Of a DNA stretch of 64,000 nt, positions 47,001-58,673 are shown in pieces. Numbering within the stretch: position 1 is the stretch's first letter; the number at the start of each line of letters is the position of its first letter. Under the pieces are notes generated by a model. The model was not told the DNA's origin and made no database searches. It saw only the letters and a list, made by a program, of their open reading frames with translations. The translations under genes were made by a program, and so were the position numbers. The DNA is from Auanema rhodensis (taxonomy: Eukaryota; Nematoda; Chromadorea; Rhabditida; Rhabditidae), in contig OZ059898.1 in assembly GCA_964057225.1 (NCBI GenBank), positions 5,890,001-5,954,000 of the forward strand. The letters run 5' to 3'.

Positions 47001-48996
47001 ATTCTTGATCAACAGGCGTTGAGAATATAATTCAAACATGAAGGTACAGACAAGCAGAATTTTAGGCAGAGATTAATTACTTGGATCATAGTATCTTAGT
47101 GTAAGAAAATGAAAAAAATAACTGTTACATTGCCATATAACATATTGTAAAATTTGAAAAGGGTTGATGTAGAAAGATCAATGTTTCTTATCATATAAAT
47201 TAACTAAATGATTTAGAAAAATTAAAATATGATCGATATAAACAAATTGTTCACTATAGAACAGTGATTTGAGAGAGAAAGAACGACAAGTGATAAACTC
47301 TAACTGAGATATCAATAATCTGTGTTGAAACGATGAGGAAATTGAGAGAGGGAAGCTGTAAAAATGCTTCTCAGATAGTTTTAGTTCAAAGCAATGAGCT
47401 GCCTAAATGATACTTGGTGTCATATCTATTGAAAGCTGCTTAAAAAATAGAACTTTGAAGCATTAAATTAATCAAACTTAATTTGTAGCTAAAAACAATA
47501 AAGAGATGGCAGAGGACAAGAGGGGTTGGAGCAGAGATCGGAACTGGGCTCATGATGTTAAGCTTTCAAGTTCATCATGAATGCAGACAATGTTTGTATA
47601 GAAGCTTAAAATTGTTAAATATAAAAGATTAACCCTCCACTTGAAAGAAGAACACAAGGTATTAACTTAAAATTGTTGTTTTCATGAATACATTTAGAAT
47701 TTTTTAATATTATTATAGTTAACATTAAAAATATAATTTTTTTACGATTAATGCATAATGCTGATTGTAAAAAATCATTTTTCACATTATGCTTGAGAAG
47801 AACGGTTGGATTTACGTGGGCAACGAAAAATATGTTAAGAACAGAGAGGAGATGACATAAGAAAAGTGAAAAAAATTGAAGAAATATTTTAATTAATAAA
47901 TACATTCAAAAAAAACGTTTGTTTGATTAATAGCAAACATTTGGAAGAAACAAATTCGATAACGAGATGATGTGTTGCTTAGAACTTTACTAGAACGAAT
48001 CATTCTCCTGTTTCATATAGGTTTTTGAAAAAGAAAAGCAAATAAATAGACATAAATATAAAAACATTAAGACTAGATGAGAGTAGAGAATAGAAAAACA
48101 TAATCTTAACGTGGAAGAAACATACAACAATTAAAATGAGTCAATAAGAATTGCAAAATAAAATTTGTTGAATAGGTTGACCCATTACATGCCGTGAGAA
48201 TTTGCATTTGAAACTTGATCATGCTGTGAATCAGAAGGACTGATTGACAACGTTTATCCCCAAATACACGTGTTTCAGAATCTTTGATTGCATATTATTG
48301 GGATTATTGAAGTTGAAGCTTTCACAAAATTATTAATATGATTATTACTACATATAATTATATACAAATTAATATATTAGATATTGAGCAAATATTAGAA
48401 AGAATTAATGCGATTACCTCACTGATTGGTTGATGCTGCGACAATGTCATCATTGGAACATCATCGGGCTCATCTAATTCAACCTGGAGAAGAAACTTGA
48501 ATAATAAAATAAATATATTTAAAAAAATCTGGTTTTTCACCGGCGTCGTTCCATGAACTTTCTATTTAATTGAATTTGTAGGAAAACAAATAAACTACCT
48601 TATACATTGGAGCGAATATTCCTCGTTCATGTGGACATTTAAAATATGAAACACCTAATTAATAATATTAAAATGAATCAATTTAGATTTTAGAAATATT
48701 ACCTTGATAAGTACCATTGTGTTTACCTGCAAGAGTTGAGTCTAACTCAATTCCACAGAATAAGCCATCTTTTCCATGAATGGAACCAACATAACGCAAA
48801 ATTCCTTCAAAGTATTGTTTTAAGAGTAACAAACTTTAGAATTGTCAGTTACCTGGACCAACTCCAGCTACTTTCACAAAGCTTCCAACATCAGCTGCTG
48901 TAACAACAGCTTTTGAACTAGAAGCCTGAATATAGAAATTATTTATTTATAAATCATATCCATAAAGGTTACCTTCGAAAGTAGTGATTTATTCAT
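40167..48996 (-). CDS. clip-1: CLIP-like CAP-Gly/coiled-coil microtubule plus-end protein
   Basis: CLIP proteins bind growing microtubule ends through CAP-Gly domains and dimerise through a coiled coil. ATG 48996 begins MNKSLLSK. The CAP-Gly domain is spread over the next exons (VGSFVKVAGVGPGILRYVGSIHGKDGLFCGIELDS, AGKHNGTYQG, FKCPHERGIFAPMYK). The GKNDG-type groove is GKHNGT. A long low-complexity region rich in Ser, Pro and Lys follows (46.7-42.9 kb), with Pro runs such as PLYVPPPPK and LAPPPPAPK. The coiled coil runs from about 42.85 kb (DETDKLARLHHAVQ) to 40.70 kb. The apparent end at 40331 (ILGSCM) is probably read-through of a GTATGTG donor. Splicing instead adds NIKLSNLLSEESEERSK and SRLPVFS, with the stop at 40169-40167. 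Only one CAP-Gly is seen (human CLIP1 has two). An internal start at 42004 is listed separately. The symbol is by inferred orthology with C. elegans. Confidence 0.86.
41741..42004 (-). CDS. Alternative first exon of the CLIP-like gene with two TM segments
   Basis: From ATG 42004 an 88-codon exon encodes MTLLKAEKPFAGKCQVASK and two hydrophobic segments: WWLSVITIAASSVIITALSIV and FGILTTAIIPFLTIIVAV, separated by a short charged loop. It then runs in frame through TTGTTGCAG, the 3' splice site used by the full-length form, into VTRSHNETINRMKERHENL and the shared coiled coil. The long form reaches the same point by splicing ...ERLKSHSEQ|V. Two products would therefore share the coiled-coil half: a microtubule-binding one and a membrane-anchored one lacking CAP-Gly. 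A GC-richer patch at about 42120-42220 could be the internal promoter. Frame continuity and the clean TM pair argue against chance. No transcript evidence is available here. Confidence 0.66.
44011..44041. repeat. (TA)n microsatellite
   Basis: About 15 uninterrupted TA units inside an intron of the CLIP-like gene. Likely polymorphic; no function is implied. Confidence 0.95.
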
Positions 48997-50626
48997 AATC
49001 TCCAATGTATCATATCAAATTCTAAATTATTTGCGTTCAAAACAAAACAAAAAGACAAAATAAAACAAAAAAAAAATAAGAAAATAATATCATAAAATAT
49101 TGTTTAAAAAACAACAAGAAAAAAGACACCAGTACAAAGTTCTGTAATTACTGATAAGAAACAGTTTAGATTGATAAATTAAGAAAATAATCATTTCTTA
49201 GCTTTTTTTTTTAAATATTGAATAATTTTAAAATAAAATGATTATACTATTTTCATTTAATATTATTATATTTTAATTATATATTATTATATATTATTAT
49301 GTGAAAATATCATAATTGGGTTAAGGATCAAGATTTATACAAAATTTATGATGATCAACTAAGTAGAATAAGTTGAAAAACTTTTATAATTTCATTATAT
49401 TTAATGAATATTGACTGAAAAGAAAATTACAAATTATTCGAAAAAAAATGTATGATTGAGAATAAAATGATGACAGAATTGGATAGATGATTGCAACCAC
49501 GGAGAATCACACTGCACAAGGCCTAATTAGCAACACTTGTCAAGTCAATCCTCCTGTTTGTAGTCACAAAAGATATATTTTTTAAATAAAAAAAACATTT
49601 AACTCAAAAAGTAAAAAATATATTTAAAAAAAATTGAACAAACCATGTTAAAAACAGGTTAATTAAAAATTATAATAAAAGAAAAAAAGTAATGAAAGTC
49701 ATCGGTTGTTGTAAGCATTGAACGAAAAGACAAGGTGGATCATGTGATGAAAAAAAAACAAGCTTATGTAGAAGAAGTAACATAGCCATGAATACGGAAA
49801 AAGAAATGCTGTGTTCAATAGAAGATCAAGTAACATGGTCACAAATTGAAATTGATTTTTGGAAAAAGAAACAACGGAGAAAAAAGAATTCTGGGGTACC
49901 ATTGATGACTTGACATGAGCTGGTCTTTCTTTTTTCTTCTCAATATATGTTTCTACTTATGTATATGTTGAATAGATTGTACATGCACTTTGATCATCAT
50001 ACATATTTGGTCTATTGGTTAAAATGGTTTATATGTAGAAATAGTTACACATACATATACTATATTTATACTGAAAACTATAAATGTTGTGAAGAAGAAT
50101 GAGTAAACGAGAGAAATATTTGCAAGAGAGTAGAGAGAAACGATGGAAGACTAGACGTTCTATGATGGAAGATGAGAGAAATAGAAACGAATGAGTATCG
50201 ACCACATGTAATTGCTCATATCCATTATGTAATTTAACGTATGTGGTTATCAAAACGGGTTAAATGCGGTAATTTCATACATAAATGTATTAGTTGATGA
50301 CAGAAACATGTAGAATATATTAGGAAAAAAGAGTTATTCTCTTATTTTTATATAAGAGCGAAGGAATATGAAAAAAAAACAATATTTTCAAAAATATTAT
50401 GAATTATCTAAAACGTGATACTATGTTTGGCATATTGAAAGGTGGTCGATGTTATATTACATAGAGAATATAGATAAAGACTAAGAAACTGTTTGCGGAG
50501 TGGATAATAAGACTAGATGAAAAATGAAAAAAAAAGAATAAAAACAAAAGAAATACAGGGAATTCATAAGTTAATTGATTATAAAGCGATACATGGAGAA
50601 GAGAGAACACAAAAAGAGTAAAGAGT

Positions 50627-50689
<63 letters not shown>

Positions 50690-53600
50690 GAAAATAGACA
50701 ATAGAGAATAGAGAATGTAAAAGAGAAAATTGAAGAGAACATAGAGAGAAAGAGGGATAACGATTGAAAAGGTATATATGTATGTATAGCAGTCTAGAAA
50801 ATCCTAGAACGAAGAAATAAAGAGGTAATATACTATGTAGGTAGACAGAGCATACAGGAAATTGAAAAAGATGAAGAACTAGTCTATGCAGATATTCCGT
50901 TAGCCTCATACGACGATTTTACTCGTTTGCCTTATACAACTATCTCAATTCATCTACAAACATTTGGGCTTTCGAAATAGTACATTACGATTGCTGGAAG
51001 ATCTTTCTTTTAATAGTAGTTAGAGACATTCAGATGGTATTCATCAGTTGCTAAGCCATCAAAGCAGGATAAATGAACCATTTATAGATATCATTAAACC
51101 GTGAGCTGCTTGCCAACTGACCCGTAATGTCACATGACCCTAAGGCTTCAAGCTTATAGAAGCAGGGCTATCTGATCTATTACAGTCACTACATAATATC
51201 ATCAAGAGGGTTTATGCGATTAATAAGCAACGATTCATCTGATAATATCTATATAAAGAGAAGATATTTTGTGAATATTCATAAGAAACTTTAGATATTG
51301 TCAAGAAATTTGAATAAAAACACCAACTTGACTCATTTATATATATAAAACGTTCATTACAAACTTTATTTTAAAAATAATCTTAGATAGAATCTAAGTA
51401 TAATTTGAGAATGAAATCGGAAACCGGAAATTGACGCAACAGTAGCAAAAAAAAATAAAAACATAAGAAAACAGCCAAATCCTATAAAAATAGAACGGCA
51501 TTCGCATTTGTTTAAGTTTATTTGGAATAATTAGTTTGAAGTAGATTTAGTTTCAATAAGTACTTTTTTTGAAACTCTATACATAATAGATTTGTCTGTC
51601 TGTTTTAGGGAAAAAAATTTGTGAATATGTATGTGTAAAAATGATTTGATATAGCTTCATACTGGCTCTGTTCCTGCTGGAAGCCTTTCAGTAGCTAGCC
51701 CGGAGGTTTCAATTACTCATTCTATGGATGAGAAATAGCAATGAGTCTAATTCCAATTCTTCAAAGTCTGAAGAAAGGGAATTGTAGAATATCTTCAGAC
51801 TTGACAATTCATGAAGATGAGTCAAGAAGACGAATGAATGTCAAAATAAAATCCGATGACCACATATGGTCAAGAATACAATGAATAAGTAAAAGTGCAA
51901 TCGAAATAGCTTGGAACAGTGCAGCTTTAACAACTAGTGAACCAGTAAATTTAATGATTATTTTCTCCTCTCTTCGGGGAAATAGATGTTGTGTTCAACG
52001 CTAACTAAATAGTAGTTTAGTAATGATCTAAACGAAAAAAAATACTTCGTCTTTAGTAAAAGCAAGTACTATATCTGATTTCCTGAAGGAAAATTTCTAT
52101 TTTCTTAAAGGAAATTGTTAAAGTTGTTACGACAAACTATTAAATAAGAAGCGACTGGAAATTAGAAACGATACGATTATTTAAGATTCTCTTTTAAATA
52201 TATTTTTTAAAGATATACCCGGTAACCCATGTATATTATATTTGAAAGAAAAAGAAAATATTGATATATGATGATTTTTAAATGAAAAACAAACGACCAA
52301 AGAATTTTCGATGCAATACAAGGATGACAATAACGTAATTTATTCCAAATATATATTCAGTTTTACTAAATATAAAGAATTTTTAATCAAATTTTCATTT
52401 TAAGAAATTGTCGTTCAACTCTTTCTGAGCATACATGATGAGTAAATAGTTTGTAGCAACAACTTAAAACGTTTAGCAATCGATTTTTAAGAAATAAAGT
52501 AAGTTTTTAGAAAATTCTTAAGTTGGAAAGCATGAATGTTCATGCTAGAATTTAATAGAAACCTAGTTGAGGGGAACTCAAATAAGTTTTTGTTCTTTCT
52601 TCGTTCAGCAATTCATAAAACTAGAATATATGATATTTTGCCGGAAAGGGTTATGCTGACGTTCTGTTAAAATAGTTTATTTGACAAAGAGAAAAAGAAA
52701 CGAATTAATATTGGAAAATCAATTACTTCATGAACAAATATGGCTTTTGAATCTTCAACTAGGCTAATATCTAACCAATATGGATAGTAAAATAATGAGA
52801 GAGAACTGAACAGCTTGAGCTTTAGTACTTTCATCTAATGCAATTAAATATAATAACTTGACTATATCATATAGCAAAACATAACAACATAAGAATTAAT
52901 GAATGTTTACAAATCTTGGTCATCGCATTAAGAATAGTATATGACAAGTTTGGTTACCAAATCGAAGCGATGACTGACTGACTTGAAAAGCACGAGGCAG
53001 AGCTGAGCCAGAGATACTCCGCTGTTTCCTTACATGGAGGCTTTGACTTCATCCCTTCTATTTTCTCTTCCATCCATCTCTCTTTCTCTTCTCGCGATCT
53101 CTATTTCTCTACATCTAAACGGCTGCCATTTCATGTGTCTTACCATTTCGTTCAGCTTTTCAGCTGACAGAGAAGCAGAGTAGGAACATCGATCGGAGAC
53201 AAAATGAGAAGCTAGATGGCATGCGTCCCGCCTCTTTGCAACCAATGCGCGATAATTCGGATAAAATGTGAGGCAGGATGTTGGGGGTAAATGAATCAGC
53301 TTTAGCGACAGCCGGCAGACCTCTGTACTGTCTTTTTTCCGGAAATTAGGCCAATAATGTTTTGTTCATGTTGGAGAAGAAGCGCAATCGTGATGTTATT
53401 TTGCTCAAGTGACTGCTCAAAAAGCGCATAAGCAGCAAAAAATAGATAATATGATGTTATTTTCGCAAAATGGAAAACTATTCTCAAATCCTTAAAGCAT
53501 ATGTCCTAAGAATTTATTTAAGTGCTTATTGCCTTATAATTTTCTTGTGGAAGTCATACCATTGTTGCCTCTGCAAGCTAATTAAGAATGCCGAAAAGGC

Positions 53601-53999
53601 GCAAATCTCATTGGAGCAATGTCGTTAAGCATAGTAGTACTATGAAATTTGAATAATTGCTAGAGGCCATTCCAATTTTCATGGTCATTCCTTTTCCCGA
53701 TAAGTACTAATAGTGAATACACATAGATCATTTTCACAAATAATTATTTCAAGAATTGAATAAGAAAAAAATGGCTTAATCTCATAATATATTTCATCAA
53801 TAATGCTCGAGATTTTGAGTTCATGAACTTAAATTTATTTTCATTCAAACAGATATAACATAACATGTAAATTTCAATTCAAACGTAAATTCATTGTTAT
53901 TTCATAAGATAGACAAAGCGGTTGTTCATAGTTTCAATGTAAGTTCATAAAATTTAAAGTAATTTTGAGAAACTAAAACATTCATAGCATTTTGCTCAT
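48997..53999. other. Gene-poor stretch upstream of the CLIP-like gene
   Basis: Five kilobases with no supported gene, purine-rich on the plus strand. It contains the (GA)28 microsatellite and a more complex patch at 51.0-51.25 kb. A short coding-like plus-strand run lies at 51652-51738 behind a TATAG acceptor. A GC-richer island at 52.97-53.33 kb is a plausible promoter or 5' untranslated exon for the CLIP-like gene. Open frames near 53.0-53.5 kb lack splice partners. Confidence 0.5.
50631..50686. repeat. (GA)28 microsatellite
   Basis: Twenty-eight uninterrupted GA units within a longer GA-rich tract (about 50590-50760). The Ser/Leu frames seen on the opposite strand come from this repeat and are not genes. 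Confidence 0.97.
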
Positions 54000-54341
54000 A
54001 TGGTAAACAAAACGTATCCGATAGCCCCAACTCCATTACCATTTCGAATGGTGTTAATCGGAATTTCTTGTGTTATATGTTTCAATCTAGCCAGAATGCT
54101 TTTCAGGTTAAATTGATTCACACTAGGTGAAATATCTTGGATACTTTATAGATATTTCAATGTTATTCGAGAAGAACTGTTAGATGAATACGAAAAAGCA
54201 AAACCAACAAAAACCAAAGTTTCATATATTTTTAATATTCAGAATTTAATTTTATCATGAAAGGCTATCTGGTACATGGAAGACGCTATAAAACGAGACC
54301 AGGCAAGAAGAAGGCGCAAGAGAATCAAAGAACATAAATAG
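54000..54341 (+). CDS. Small single-pass membrane protein (83 aa)
   Basis: Three exons join in phase: 54000-54106, 54152-54218 and 54264-54341, with two introns of exactly 45 nt, the commonest size here. The product has a short Pro-containing lead (MVNKTYPIAPTPLPFR) and one membrane segment (MVLIGISCVICFNLARMLF). A charged helix follows (YFNVIREELLDEYEKAKP), then a strongly basic end (RDQARRRRKRIKEHK). The layout resembles small mitochondrial inner-membrane or respiratory-chain assembly proteins. That is only an analogy; I do not recognise the family. An acceptor-like TTCATAG lies 13 bp before the ATG, so trans-splicing is possible. It is convergent with the DNAJC1-like gene, 181 bp between stops. 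The phase match across two minimal introns makes a real gene likely. Confidence 0.66.
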
Positions 54342-54522
54342 CTACATTATTTGTTCTTATTTATAAATTATTTTATATTATGGATGAATTTCCTTAGTAC
54401 AAAAATATCACAAAAAAATAGAACAAACCCGGCACCAATGACAATGAGAAAAAAAACAAATTTCACAGAGCAAGAAGAAATTTTTAAAACCTATTTCAAT
54501 CCCATTACTGAATAAAATATCC

Positions 54523-56302
54523 CTAAGCTTGCTGTAACTTTTTCTTCTTAACAATCTCAGCAAGTTGCTTAAACCTAGCCATACATTCATCTTTACTTTT
54601 TCCTTGTACAACTTCCGAAATGCGCCCCCATCTATATCGACAAATCATACAGAAATTGTGAACACAAAAGGATTTACCTGTCTTCTGTTCCTCTAGGAAA
54701 TTTCTGTAAAGCTTGTTCGAACAGTTTTTGATCTCCTTGAGACCACTCAGATGCCTGAAATATCGATTTATTAATAATAATTATAAATCATTCAAAATTT
54801 ATAAATTTAATGATCAAACGTACAGATGCAGTCACAGCAGGATCTGATGAAGTAAGATTTTCTGATTGCTGTCCTTTAACTAATTTATGATAATCTTCCT
54901 GAAGAGTGAATTATTTTTATTATTTAATATGCTACCATGATATACTTGTTTCATATTCTTCAATTTTCCTGCCATCGCAGTAACATCATCAGAATTACGA
55001 TTTAAAGCTCTACCGATCAAATCCCATCTTGAAGGAGTACCTAAACGAATTGATGAAAATGCCAGAAACTATTTCAGTAATATTTAATCTACCTGGAGGA
55101 TACTTCTCGGAGCTGAGACGAATAAGCAAAGACAATTCTTCACAACTCCATCCTGCACCAGTTTGCTCTTAAATTGATAAAAGTGTAATGACTTAATTCA
55201 ACGTGCTCATACTTAATGCCGTAACTGCAGCTTCTTTTTTGAATTTTTCTTCAAGAGAGGGATCATTCATTGTAACGACTTTAACATTCTTTGCAAGCTC
55301 GAAATGATATTCTGTTTTCGGTACCATAGGAGCACGACGTTTCACAATTGGTTCATCCTATAAAACAGTATTGTTAAATCAAGTTAAATCAAATATAAAC
55401 TAACAACTTCTTCTTCGACAATTGTAGGATTCATTCTTTCAATAAAAAGAGCATAGCCAAACTATAAAATTAAAACAGTACTGTAAAATATTAAATTAAA
55501 TTACCTTGGCTAAATTACCAAAACTTTTGATCAAAATAAAAGGAAGCAATTCGAACACATTCGGAAGATGTTCTTGTAAGGCTTGTTCGAGCATTTTCTT
55601 ATTTTCCTCTTCCGACTCTCCACTTTTTTTCTTTTTTGAACGTTTAACAGTCTGAAAAATAAAATTATAACTTCGAATAAAAAAGAAAAAACTAACCTGA
55701 TTCAAAACTAATTTTTTCTCATAATAAGACGCCCACATCATACAATAATGAGCTATAGTTGCAACGCTTAAAAGAACGAACATGGCCTCATACCACGTAA
55801 ACTTTCGCATTTTTCTATAAATATAAGCAATTAATATAAATATTTTATTTCATTTCTTACCTGTAATAATAAATAGGTTGTCGCCAATCTGGAAGCCCAT
55901 TATCCAATACATTATTATATTTTTCTCTAAGTTCAGAAGATTTCAATACTTCATAAATAGCTACAACCTGAAATGTTGTTGCTTTAAACTATTTGCAAAA
56001 TGCAATGTACAAACATTTCTAAATTTAACTGTGGCATCTTCAGCACTGTTTCTATCAGGATGATATTCTAAACTCAATTTCCTATATGCCTTTTTGATTT
56101 CAGACAAAGTTGCTTCCTAAAAAATGATATATTATAACACTGAGATGTTAACCAAACTTGCCCTGGTGATTCCAAAAAAATCATAAAAGCTTGTTCCAAT
56201 TTCTTCAACAAGATCATACAATGCTAACTCATCTGAATTCCAAGAAGCAGATGCTAAGCATGTTGAAAGTATCAAAAAAAGAAATAATTTAGAAACAATC
56301 AT
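54523..56302 (-). CDS. DNAJC1-like ER J-protein with two SANT domains
   Basis: DNAJC1 (MTJ1/ERdj1) is an ER membrane protein. Its lumenal J-domain stimulates the HSP70 BiP, and its cytosolic SANT domains contact ribosomes and other partners. ATG 56302 follows TTGCAG by four bases, the trans-splicing arrangement. Residues 1-19 are a signal peptide (MIVSKLFLFLILSTCLASA). The J-domain carries FYDFFGITR, LSEIKKAYRKLSLEYHPDRN (HPD intact) and VVAIYEVLKSSELREKYN. A membrane segment follows (WYEAMFVLLSVATIAHYCMMW), then basic linkers. SANT 1 is WSCEELSLLIRLSSEKYP...RWDLIGRALNR. SANT 2 is WSGDQKLFEQALQKFP...RWGRISEVVQGKSKDECMARF. The protein ends IVKKKKLQQA. Domain order and length agree with DNAJC1. 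The more upstream in-frame ATG at about 56377 was rejected because it lies before the acceptor. Confidence 0.91.
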
Positions 56303-57119
56303 ATACCTGCAACAAAGTATTATTAAGTTACACAATTTTGAGAAAACTACAAATTGACAAAATACAGGAAACACCATAGCTATACGTAGTTTATTGTGAC
56401 GTTTGTTAACGATTATAATGAAAGTTGAATATATGATTGTTAGAATATAAATTTCGTTAAACTTAAAAATATGCCTAGTATTTGGATATTAATTAAAGAA
56501 AATTGTTTTATAAACATCACAATTATATAGCTATAGTAGTATACTGTAGAATGCAATATTCATACATGCCCATGTGAGAAAAATTAAAAAAAAAAATAAA
56601 TTAGTAAAACGCGTCATTGAATATTGTTGAAGAAATTATGTTTTATTACTAATCGATTGTTCAGTAATAATGTACTAGTCTGATCTTCTCAACTGTATGC
56701 ATATGCCAGAGGCAAGTTTTATAAAATCAAAAAAAGTGAGCATGGCTTTTACACAACTCCTTGGTTTTAAAACTACTCAACATTTATTTATTCAATAAAC
56801 TTTGACATTGAGAAATATTTAGTTATTTTTTAATTGTAGGAATTCAATTTTCTTTCTTATTTTCCTTTTTTTGTTATAGTTTAGATGATTTTGGTTGGTC
56901 TTGTGAAATTGTACATATTTTAAATATTTTTCCTTTGTTCGAAAATTTTCACTACCGTTTATATAATGTCATATTTTTTCTAAGAATTGCAGTTTTAATA
57001 TGATTGCAATTTTGAAGATATTTAGATTATTTATCATTACACAATATAGTATGGATTAGCCAATTTCTATGAAATATTGATAAAACCATGGTTATATATT
57101 CCTATTTAGGATATGCATA

Positions 57120-57300
57120 TATAGTGAAGCTTATTCAAAACTACTCCTTAGAACAACAGGTCCTTCCGCATGGGTTATCCTTGCATTAGTAAAATAATTG
57201 GTCAAAAACATGGAGCCTACTAAAGAAAGAAAAAAATTGTCATTGTGCTTCATTGCTATTGGAATGTCCAGAATATGAGCTAATAAAGGAGTCTTCCATA
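57120..57300 (+). mobile_element. Possible degenerate non-LTR retrotransposon 3' fragment
   Basis: One plus-strand frame reads KKEKNCHCASLLLECPEYELIKES. It resembles the cysteine/'LLLECPxY' block that ends many LINE-type polyproteins. The preceding bases are open in another frame, so at least one frameshift would be needed. The match is a single motif of about 20 residues and could be chance. Confidence 0.28.
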
Positions 57301-58490
57301 ATTATAATCAAACTAAATTAGTAAAAATCTACAAATATATAGTGTCGATATATATATAATTTGTGTTTAATTTCAAGTATCTAATGAATAGATTTGAGAG
57401 AAATCGAGCCGAGGTTGACCATTTGGCAAAAAATGAAAAGATAAAGAGAGAAAGAGTTGAGCTATTGTGTTGCTGGAACAGCCAAGCAACCAGTCCCTCT
57501 TCTGTTGTGACTGGCCAGACGGACGGATGGTTCGTAAATCAGTCACGCAGATCCGTCACCTTGTGCACAGCTTTTGATCTTGACCGAGCTAACGACTACC
57601 GTCTGCTGCTTCTTCTATTTCTTAGGTTCTATCGTGAATTGTTCTAATGGTACGCTATTCATCCATATTGAATTCGTGCCAGATATCCGTTTTTCACTCG
57701 TTTATTTTCATCTGTTCTAACTGAGTGAATATATTTCAATTATTTCTCTTTTTTAAATTTTTTTGCGCCTTCCCAAACGAAAGCCATGGATTCAGTTGTT
57801 AGTCTTAATGATGTTCGTTTTAAGGCTCATGGGAAAAGTAGAGCTTAGTTGTATGACTCTTTTTGAAGTAGAAACTATCAAAGCTTTTAATGCCTACACT
57901 ATTTACTTAGACTATCCTTAACTTTTCCAATTTATTTTTGACTTCTTAATCCTCATCACTAAACACTTTGTGAACTTCTATTCGTTTTAGCTAGCATTCC
58001 AATAATTTTTGGAGATTTTATACAATTGGCAGTGTAAATTTTTTTTTTTTTTGCATAAAATGCGGAGTTTGAGTTAGATTCACGATTTTGACAGCTACTA
58101 ATCTTTTTAACTATCATATATACCATCAGCCATCTGTGTTCGTTTTGATCATCCAGCTGCCGAACATGATCTCAACAGCCTCTCTACTTCGTTGCCTAAG
58201 GGCCATAAATAGGGTTGTTGATGTTCCTTGATAATTGAATTGAAAAAGACAAACTGAATGAACTTTCCATAAGATTTTTATGATTCTAGATATTCTAGCC
58301 TATAGTATACATTCTTTGTTTCCATTGTATTATATACGTTCTGTGTGATACTTAGAAATCTATTAAGAAATACTTTAGATTTTCAAGTAGGAACACTTCC
58401 TCTTCTAAAGTAGAAAAACTTATTTAAACATCCCTCCATGTTTGGATGAATAATCTCAATTATATAATGATTCTACCAACATTATTAAAT

Positions 58491-58673
58491 TCATGTTTCA
58501 CAAATACTGTCTATATCAAAAGCTTTAAATGTCTTCCGCACAATATTGGCGGACTTCTTGATGCGCCGCTGCGGGTGGCCAAAAGATCGTTTAAGCTTAG
58601 CATTAATTATATTAACTATGAATACAAAAAGCTTGGCTATTTTGTTGTTCACGTACGTAAAAGTCTCAAGCAA
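58491..58673 (-). mobile_element. Possible Tc1/mariner-type transposase DNA-binding relic
   Basis: The minus-strand frame contains YVNNKIAKLFVF and, after a short spacer, RSFGHPQRRIKKSANIVRK. The order resembles the N-terminal helix-turn-helix of Tc1/IS630-type transposases ('..NNEIAKLL...' followed by a 'GRPR/GHP...' linker and a second helical motif). No catalytic DDE/D part is seen and no terminal inverted repeats were found, so this would be a fragment. Confidence 0.3.

Noticed and set aside
49789-49914. Plus-strand frame starting MNTEKEMLCSIEDQVTW
   Set aside because: Short, strongly A-driven composition, an upstream in-frame stop and no splice partner.
50452-50909. Two long Ser/Leu/Phe-rich minus-strand frames
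   Set aside because: They are translations of the (GA)28 microsatellite and its purine-rich flanks.
51118-51130. ACCCGTA resembling the miR-51/100 seed
   Set aside because: No precursor-like pairing found; the rest of the mature sequence does not match.
53030-53487. Two minus-strand frames of 61 and 71 codons
   Set aside because: No splice sites join them, the opposite strand is also open, and the GC-rich island explains the openness.
57250-57275. TGGAATGT resembling the miR-1 seed region
   Set aside because: The flanks do not form a hairpin and the match ends after eight bases.
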